A stretch of DNA of 9,350 nt from Chloroflexota bacterium (lineage in GTDB: Bacteria; Chloroflexota; Limnocylindria; Limnocylindrales; CSP1-4): assembly GCA_016200745.1 (NCBI GenBank), contig JACQEF010000256.1, positions 1 through 9,350 on the forward strand. Direction: 5' to 3'. This document shows positions 6,377 to 9,350 of the stretch, one piece after another (position 1 is the stretch's first letter; every line of letters begins with the position of its first letter). The translations under genes were made by a program, and so were the position numbers. A model generated the notes under the pieces. The model was not told the DNA's origin. It saw only the letters and a program-made list of their open reading frames with translations, and did no database searches.

Positions 6377-6384
6377 GCGCGACC
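6361..6384. terminator. Possible hairpin at the overlapping convergent stops
   Basis: GCGC (6370-6373) and GCGC (6377-6380) flank TAA, and GGTC (6361-6364) can pair with GACC (6381-6384) across a 5-nt bulge. The structure is centred on the shared CTAA where two convergent genes end, so it might end or stabilise both messages. The bulge and lack of T-tract keep this tentative. Confidence 0.2.
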
Positions 6385-7602
6385 GCGGACGAGATCGATC
6401 AGCCGGCCGAGGACTCGCTCCCCGTCGGCCCGCAGGCCGTTGTGTTCGTACTCGTCGGTCAGCCAGGTGCGCAGGCCGCGGATCATGGCGGCCGTCTCGA
6501 TGGCGAAGTCGCGCTCGACGTACAGGTCGTTGGCGTAGATCGTCGCCGCCACCGGAACGTCGTTCCGTCGCAGGCGGTCCGCATCGTAGAGCGCCGGCCA
6601 GGGATGCTCGGCAAGGAGCTCGGCGGCCTCGCGCTGCGGGACCAGCCCTTCGTAGTCCTCCCACATCCACGGGAAGACGTGCTCGGCGGTGAAGAACCCC
6701 TCCACCTCGACCTCGTCCGGCAACAGCCGGTGCGCCGACCACCTCGTTGGCACGCCGTCGGCGTACGACGACTCGTGGAGCGTGGCGTAGATCGGGTTCC
6801 GCTCGAACCTGACGCCTTGCTCCGCGTCATGGAGGAAGGCCAGCGACCCGAAGGGCAGCTCGATGACGTGGTGGAGCAGCTCGAAGCCGGCGCTGTCGCC
6901 CAGCCACAGCCCGAGCTGGCGGAACCGGCGGCCCGTCAACCGGTCGCCCGACGGCAGCCGCACCTCCTCGTCGCCGAGACGCCGCAGGATGTCCCGGACG
7001 CGCGCCCGGTCGTCCGGGTAGCGCGCGAAATAGCGCCGATTCTTGTCGATCAATCGCCGGTAGGTGGCGCCGTAGATGTCGTCGACGGCCCGGCCGATCG
7101 GCGACAGCCCGCCGGTCAGGAACGCCTCGCGAAGCCCCTCCGGCGCGATGGACAGGTAGGTCATCGAGGTGAACCCGCCGAAGCTCTGGCCGAGCACGCT
7201 CCAGCGGTCGACGCCGAGCTCCTGCCGGATCAGCTCGGCGTCGCGAACGATCGAATCGGCCCGGAAGTGGGTCAGGTATGCGGCCTGATCCCGGGGCGTT
7301 TCGCCGGGAATCCGGGCGCCGACCGGCGAGGAACGGCCCGTGCCGCGCTGGTCGAGCAACAGGACCCGGTAGTCCGCGATGGCACGCTTCACCCAGCCGG
7401 ATGGCGGGCTGGTCGGCCGGGCGGCCTCGAACCCCGGGCCGCCCTGGAGGAAGACGAGATACGGCCGATCGAGGCCATCCGGGTCGGCCACCTCGCGGGT
7501 GAACACCGTGATCGTGGGACCGTCTGGCCGGGCATGGTCGAGGGGAACGACGTGCTCGCGCTCGGTCAGGATCGCTCCGGGGACACGAAAGGATGAATTC
7601 AC
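6373..7602 (-). CDS. S33-family alpha/beta hydrolase (proline iminopeptidase-like)
   Basis: A 409-residue cytoplasmic alpha/beta hydrolase. The oxyanion-hole block is FLQGGPGFEAARP (51-63), then LLLDQRGTGRSSP (81-93), and the nucleophile elbow GQSFGG places Ser140. The likely acid is Asp359 in YANDLYVERDFAIET and the likely base His387 in WLTDEYEHNGLRADG. These blocks and the N-terminal PLDHARPDG (20-28) match the peptidase S33 prolyl aminopeptidase group, which removes N-terminal proline from peptides. Actual specificity may differ. There is no signal peptide. I start it at GTG 7602 because GGAAAGG (7609-7615) lies 6 nt upstream, the resulting N-terminus fits the family, and the GTG overlaps the upstream DUF1801 stop as GTGA. 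A longer upstream reading in this frame overlaps DUF1801 and is rejected. No promoter is seen between the two genes, so they form one operon. Confidence 0.92.
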   Translation of the reverse strand: MNSSFRVPGAILTEREHVVPLDHARPDGPTITVFTREVADPDGLDRPYLVFLQGGPGFEAARPTSPPSGWVKRAIADYRVLLLDQRGTGRSSPVGARIPGETPRDQAAYLTHFRADSIVRDAELIRQELGVDRWSVLGQSFGGFTSMTYLSIAPEGLREAFLTGGLSPIGRAVDDIYGATYRRLIDKNRRYFARYPDDRARVRDILRRLGDEEVRLPSGDRLTGRRFRQLGLWLGDSAGFELLHHVIELPFGSLAFLHDAEQGVRFERNPIYATLHESSYADGVPTRWSAHRLLPDEVEVEGFFTAEHVFPWMWEDYEGLVPQREAAELLAEHPWPALYDADRLRRNDVPVAATIYANDLYVERDFAIETAAMIRGLRTWLTDEYEHNGLRADGERVLGRLIDLVRGRA

Positions 7603-7973
7603 CGCTTGCCTTTCCGGTCGGTTTCGGCCATTCGGCCACGGACGAGCTTCGTGACGAGGTCGGCGGGCAGCGGTGCCGCCGGCGTGAAGTGGATCGTCCC
7701 CCTGGCCGTCTCGTAGCCGGCCAGAAGCGCACGGTTCGCCTCCATCAGCGCGGGGCTCTGGACGTAGAAGGCGCAGGGTCCCGCGCCGTGTCGGCCGGCG
7801 CTGAATGAGACCAGCGGCCGGTCCCGGTACCTGAACGCCGGGGCCCTGTAGGCGATCGTCTCGACGGCCCCCGGCGCGGCGGCTGCGATCTGCCCTCGCA
7901 GCGTCTCCAGCGCCATCCGCAGATCCTCGGGCAAGGCGGCCAGGAACGTGTCGATCTCCGGCGATCGGTCCAT
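7599..7973 (-). CDS. DUF1801 (YdhG-type) protein
   Basis: A 124-residue soluble protein of the DUF1801/YdhG family. The pattern is EIDTFLAALPEDLRMALETLR (6-26), then AAAPGAVETIAYRAPAFRYRDRPLVSFSAG (31-60), CAFYVQSPALME (67-78), and YETARGTIHFTPAAPLPADLVTKLVRGRM (87-115). These correspond to the family's 'iP.a.E.i.Y..PaF...g..l..f...k.h..fy' and 'y..skGti.f....PlP..li..iv..r' blocks. B. subtilis YdhG (Fra) of this family is described as a frataxin-like iron chaperone, but many members are uncharacterised. ATG 7973 is the first codon of the conserved domain and has no ribosome-binding site. TATCGT ends 6 nt upstream, suggesting a leaderless message. The stop overlaps the GTG of the S33 hydrolase by 4 nt. 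Confidence 0.88.
   Translation of the reverse strand: MDRSPEIDTFLAALPEDLRMALETLRGQIAAAAPGAVETIAYRAPAFRYRDRPLVSFSAGRHGAGPCAFYVQSPALMEANRALLAGYETARGTIHFTPAAPLPADLVTKLVRGRMAETDRKGKR
7609..7615 (-). promoter_or_regulatory. Ribosome-binding site for the GTG start of the S33 hydrolase
   Basis: GGAAAGG lies inside the last codons of DUF1801, 6 nt before GTG 7602. It supports the internal, translationally coupled start. Confidence 0.55.
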
Positions 7974-7979
7974 CGCCAA

Positions 7980-7985
7980 ACGATA
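7980..7985 (-). promoter_or_regulatory. Putative leaderless -10 box (TATCGT) for the DUF1801-S33 operon
   Basis: Minus-strand TATCGT lies within GTATCGTT (complement AACGATAC, 7979-7986) and is followed by exactly 6 nt (TTGGCG) and then the ATG. The octamer also precedes two other genes here. Immediately upstream is the GC-only near-palindrome CCGGCCGGGCCGGCCGG (7987-8003), which occupies the spacer where a -35 would otherwise be read. Confidence 0.45.
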
Positions 7986-8037
7986 CCCGGCCGGGCCGGC
8001 CGGTGCGGACGACCGGAGTGACCGCGCGGGGCATGAA

Positions 8038-8075
8038 CGCGGCCCGGCCAGCCGCATGGGGCCGGCCGGGCCGCG
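8038..8075. terminator. Perfect 12-bp GC hairpin downstream of the DUF6582-type gene
   Basis: CGCGGCCCGGCC (8038-8049) is fully complementary to GGCCGGGCCGCG (8064-8075), with a 14-nt loop. It lies 10 nt past the stop of the small minus-strand gene ending at 8086 and upstream of the DUF1801 promoter. It is well placed to separate the two transcripts. No T-tract follows on either strand. Confidence 0.45.
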
Positions 8076-8085
8076 GACCAGCTCC

Positions 8086-8289
8086 CTATCGGTTGAGGAT
8101 CCGGTCCGCCTTCCGGTCGATCTTCCGCTCTTCGGCGGACGTCAGGTTGCCCTTCTCCTCCTGCTGGGCGGCACGCGCCTTCGCGTTCCGAGCGTGGGCC
8201 TTGTCCGGCATCGGGTACTTTCGCTCCTCGGGCAGGCCGAACTGGGACTTCGACAGGGAGTTACGCTTCTTCGTAGTGAGGTCGGCCAT
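8086..8289 (-). CDS. Small basic DUF6582-type protein
   Basis: A 67-residue, strongly hydrophilic, Lys/Arg-rich protein. The pattern TTKKRNSLSKSQFGLPEERKYPMPDKAHARNAKARA (5-40) followed by GNLTSAEERKIDRKADRILNR (47-67) is that of the small proteins annotated as DUF6582, as far as I recall the family. Its conserved core is 'FALP..RkYPi.DkaHA.nA.aR'. The function is unknown; a nucleic-acid-binding role would only be a guess from charge. The ATG at 8289 is chosen over upstream in-frame codons because a full AAGGAGG (8295-8301) lies 5 nt before it, the best ribosome-binding site in the window. It probably has its own promoter (TATACC, 8317-8322), with a perfect hairpin downstream, so it looks like a single-gene transcript made in quantity. 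Confidence 0.82.
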   Translation of the reverse strand: MADLTTKKRNSLSKSQFGLPEERKYPMPDKAHARNAKARAAQQEEKGNLTSAEERKIDRKADRILNR

Positions 8290-8294
8290 GGTCG

Positions 8295-8301
8295 CCTCCT
8301 T
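8295..8301 (-). promoter_or_regulatory. Consensus ribosome-binding site of the DUF6582-type gene
   Basis: AAGGAGG on the minus strand lies 5 nt before ATG 8289. It fixes the start and contrasts with the neighbouring genes that lack such a site. Confidence 0.8.
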
Positions 8302-8316
8302 CGTGGCTACCCCGTC

Positions 8317-8322
8317 GGTATA
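8317..8322 (-). promoter_or_regulatory. Putative -10 box (TATACC) of the DUF6582-type gene
   Basis: Minus-strand TATACC, part of GTATAC, lies 27 nt before the ATG. It would give a leader of about 20 nt that includes the ribosome-binding site. No recognisable -35 is present. The rest of the spacer 8290-8426 shows nothing else I can name. Confidence 0.3.
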
Positions 8323-8426
8323 CGCACCGGCGGGCGGCCTGCACGCCATCGTGGCGAGGCTACCCGTTGCAGGTTCGTGTAGGGCGCCGCGGCCGTGCTG
8401 GATCGCGCTCGCGTCCCGGGATGCGC

Positions 8427-8675
8427 TCAGCCCCGCGCGTCGCGATCCTCGGCTCGACGGTCGCCACCCTGCGCCGGCGGTTGCCAGGCGTACTGCGCGT
8501 AGCGGAGCTGCCGCTGGGCGAGGTCGGTGAGCCGTGCCTGCTCGTCCCGCAGCAGCTCCAGCTCGTAGGTTCGCTCCTCGGCGTCGAGGTCTTCGGCGCC
8601 GGTCTTGGCGGGATCGGGCGCGGCCGGCATCCCCGGTTCCGGGGTCCTGCCGAGGAGGCGTCGCAGCAAGCTCAT
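8427..8675 (-). CDS. Hypothetical 82-residue helical protein
   Basis: I do not recognise this protein. It starts with an amphipathic basic segment, MSLLRRLLGRTPEP (1-14), a kind that can lie on a membrane. A Pro/Ala linker (15-25) and a probable helix or coiled coil, DAEERTYELELLRDEQARLTDLAQRQLRYAQYAW (31-64), follow. The tail is charged and disordered. No catalytic motif is visible. Codon use matches its neighbours, and the segregation of linker and heptad-like helix supports real coding. There is no ribosome-binding site; TAGACT lies 9 nt before the ATG (8685-8690), compatible with a nearly leaderless message. It ends 137 bp before the DUF6582-type gene on the same strand and might share a transcript with it, although that gene has its own promoter candidate. 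Confidence 0.6.
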   Translation of the reverse strand: MSLLRRLLGRTPEPGMPAAPDPAKTGAEDLDAEERTYELELLRDEQARLTDLAQRQLRYAQYAWQPPAQGGDRRAEDRDARG

Positions 8676-8684
8676 GGTCCCGGC

Positions 8685-8690
8685 AGTCTA
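8685..8690 (-). promoter_or_regulatory. Putative -10 box (TAGACT) for the 82-residue protein
   Basis: Minus-strand TAGACT matches TANNNT and ends 9 nt before the ATG at 8675. Transcription would begin within a few bases of the start codon, consistent with the missing ribosome-binding site. Confidence 0.3.
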
Positions 8691-8895
8691 CGGCGCCTTG
8701 ACCCGTTCCGCGGAGGACATCGAACGGCCCTTGACAACGCGGGGGACCGGCGATCAGGCTCCGGGCGGGGGGATCGTTTCGCGAGACCCAGGCGACGCGT
8801 CGGCTGCCCTGCTGACGCGGCGCGGTCTTCGTGGACTGAACGGATGCGACTCCCCGCGTGACGGCGACCGTGCCGTGCGCGAAGGCAGTGCTGGT

Positions 8896-8901
8896 GGGAG
8901 G
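8896..8901 (+). promoter_or_regulatory. Ribosome-binding site for the GTG-started secreted protein
   Basis: GGGAGG lies 8 nt before GTG 8910. It decides that start, which is otherwise easy to miss because it is not ATG. Confidence 0.6.
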
Positions 8902-8909
8902 TCGGATCC

Positions 8910-9350
8910 GTGCCCAGTCGGCGGTTCGTCAGATCCTGGTCGGCGAGGCGACTCGTCGGGCTTTGTTCGGTGGCGCTCGTCGCCGCCACGCTCCCGGCCT
9001 CCGCGCTTGCGATCGGCGGGTCGGGCTCCATCAGTGGCACCGTCTTCGACGTGAACGGGGCCCCCGCCGCCGACGTCTGGGTGAGCGCCTGCAGCACAAC
9101 GTGCGACTCCGCGGTGACGGCGGCGAATGGCACGTACGTCATCAACGGGCTCGGCGCGGGCACCTATCGGGTCGGGATCGAGGACCTCACCGGGCACGTC
9201 CCCGGGGGGTACGCGACCGCCAGCGGCTTGACCACCGCTGCGGCGGCCGCTGCGCTCGTCACGGTCGCCGGGGTGCCGGTCACCTTCGACGTCCACGCCC
9301 CGGCCGGGACGATCATCAGTGGTGTCATCACAGCGCAGGCCGGCGGTCCC
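8910..9350 (+). CDS. Secreted carboxypeptidase-regulatory-like / Cna-B-like repeat protein (5' part)
   Basis: The open frame from GTG 8910 stays open to the window edge (147 codons seen). The first 34 residues are a signal peptide: basic start (RRFVRSWSARR), hydrophobic LVGLCSVALVAATL (15-28), and an ALA cleavage site (32-34). The mature part shows a beta-sandwich repeat: GSISGTVFDVNGAPAADVWV (39-58), a CSTTC pair (C61, C65), AANGTYVINGLGAGTYRV (71-88), GHVPGGYATASG (95-106) and VTVAGVPVTFDVHAP (117-131). A second unit begins at GTIISGVITAQAGGP (133-147), about 94 residues after the first. The 'G.ISG.V....G.P' then 'NGTY.I.GL..GTYRV' order is typical of carboxypeptidase-regulatory-like and Cna-B/SdrD-like domains in surface proteins. 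More repeats, or an enzyme or anchor domain, may follow outside the window. The function is unknown; adhesion or surface display is likely. Confidence 0.78.
   Translation, partial: MPSRRFVRSWSARRLVGLCSVALVAATLPASALAIGGSGSISGTVFDVNGAPAADVWVSACSTTCDSAVTAANGTYVINGLGAGTYRVGIEDLTGHVPGGYATASGLTTAAAAAALVTVAGVPVTFDVHAPAGTIISGVITAQAGGP

Noticed and set aside
6442..7596. Long plus-strand open frame of 384 codons opposite the S33 hydrolase
   Set aside because: It lies wholly antisense to a gene with complete catalytic motifs, and its product is a low-complexity Arg/Pro/Gly/Val mix with no domain. Such frames are routine at high GC.
8731..8736. Perfect -35 hexamer TTGACA upstream of the repeat protein
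   Set aside because: No acceptable -10 lies 16-18 bp downstream, and the site is about 170 bp from the start codon. A chance match cannot be excluded. The rest of 8676-8909 shows no gene.
8754..9296. Minus-strand frame of 180 codons at the right end
   Set aside because: It is antisense to the secreted repeat protein and gives a disordered Arg/Pro/Gly-rich product, while the plus strand shows a signal peptide and structured repeats.
1..9350. tRNA, rRNA, CRISPR, insertion sequences or an integrated element
   Set aside because: No cloverleaf with tRNA consensus, no direct-repeat array, no transposase or integrase motif and no shift in base composition was seen.

Overview
This is a GC-rich, gene-dense bacterial chromosomal segment with short spacers and no sign of phage, transposon or CRISPR. 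The gene mix (GH25 lysozyme with a Thr-Pro linker, DUF2630, a DUF6582-type small basic protein, a DUF4232-type lipoprotein, a probable F420-dependent luciferase-fold oxidoreductase) suggests a high-GC soil or freshwater Chloroflexota (Limnocylindria/Ellin6529-like). An actinobacterium is the main alternative. This placement is an inference from protein style; no rRNA or marker gene is present.

Layout. Bases 1-155 are the 3' end of an unrecognised helical protein (+). Next come an EamA-type membrane transporter (269-1258, +) and a DUF2630 small protein (1336-1581, +). A cyanamide hydratase-like HD protein (1618-2247, -) converges on DUF2630 across a strong hairpin. The HD gene diverges from a secreted modular GH25 lysozyme (2431-4152, +), and a 14-bp perfect palindrome lies between their putative promoters. 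A lipoprotein (4174-4758, -) converges on the lysozyme and diverges from a CYTH/triphosphate-tunnel enzyme (4828-5292, +). A luciferase-like oxidoreductase (5414-6376, +) overlaps tail to tail with an S33 alpha/beta hydrolase (6373-7602, -). The hydrolase is translationally coupled by a GTGA overlap to an upstream DUF1801 protein (7599-7973, -). Two small proteins follow on the minus strand (8086-8289 and 8427-8675). The window ends inside a secreted beta-repeat protein (8910 onward, +) that starts with GTG.

These genes do not form one pathway. The only clear operon is DUF1801-S33 hydrolase. Three products are exported (lysozyme, lipoprotein, C-terminal partial repeat protein), so there is a modest cell-envelope theme.

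The most interesting signals are regulatory. The octamer GTATCGTT occurs upstream of three genes. Three genes without a Shine-Dalgarno sequence carry a TANNNT hexamer 6-9 nt before the start codon, which fits leaderless or near-leaderless transcription. Two perfect 12-bp stems sit at gene ends. I did not find a convincing new multi-gene system.
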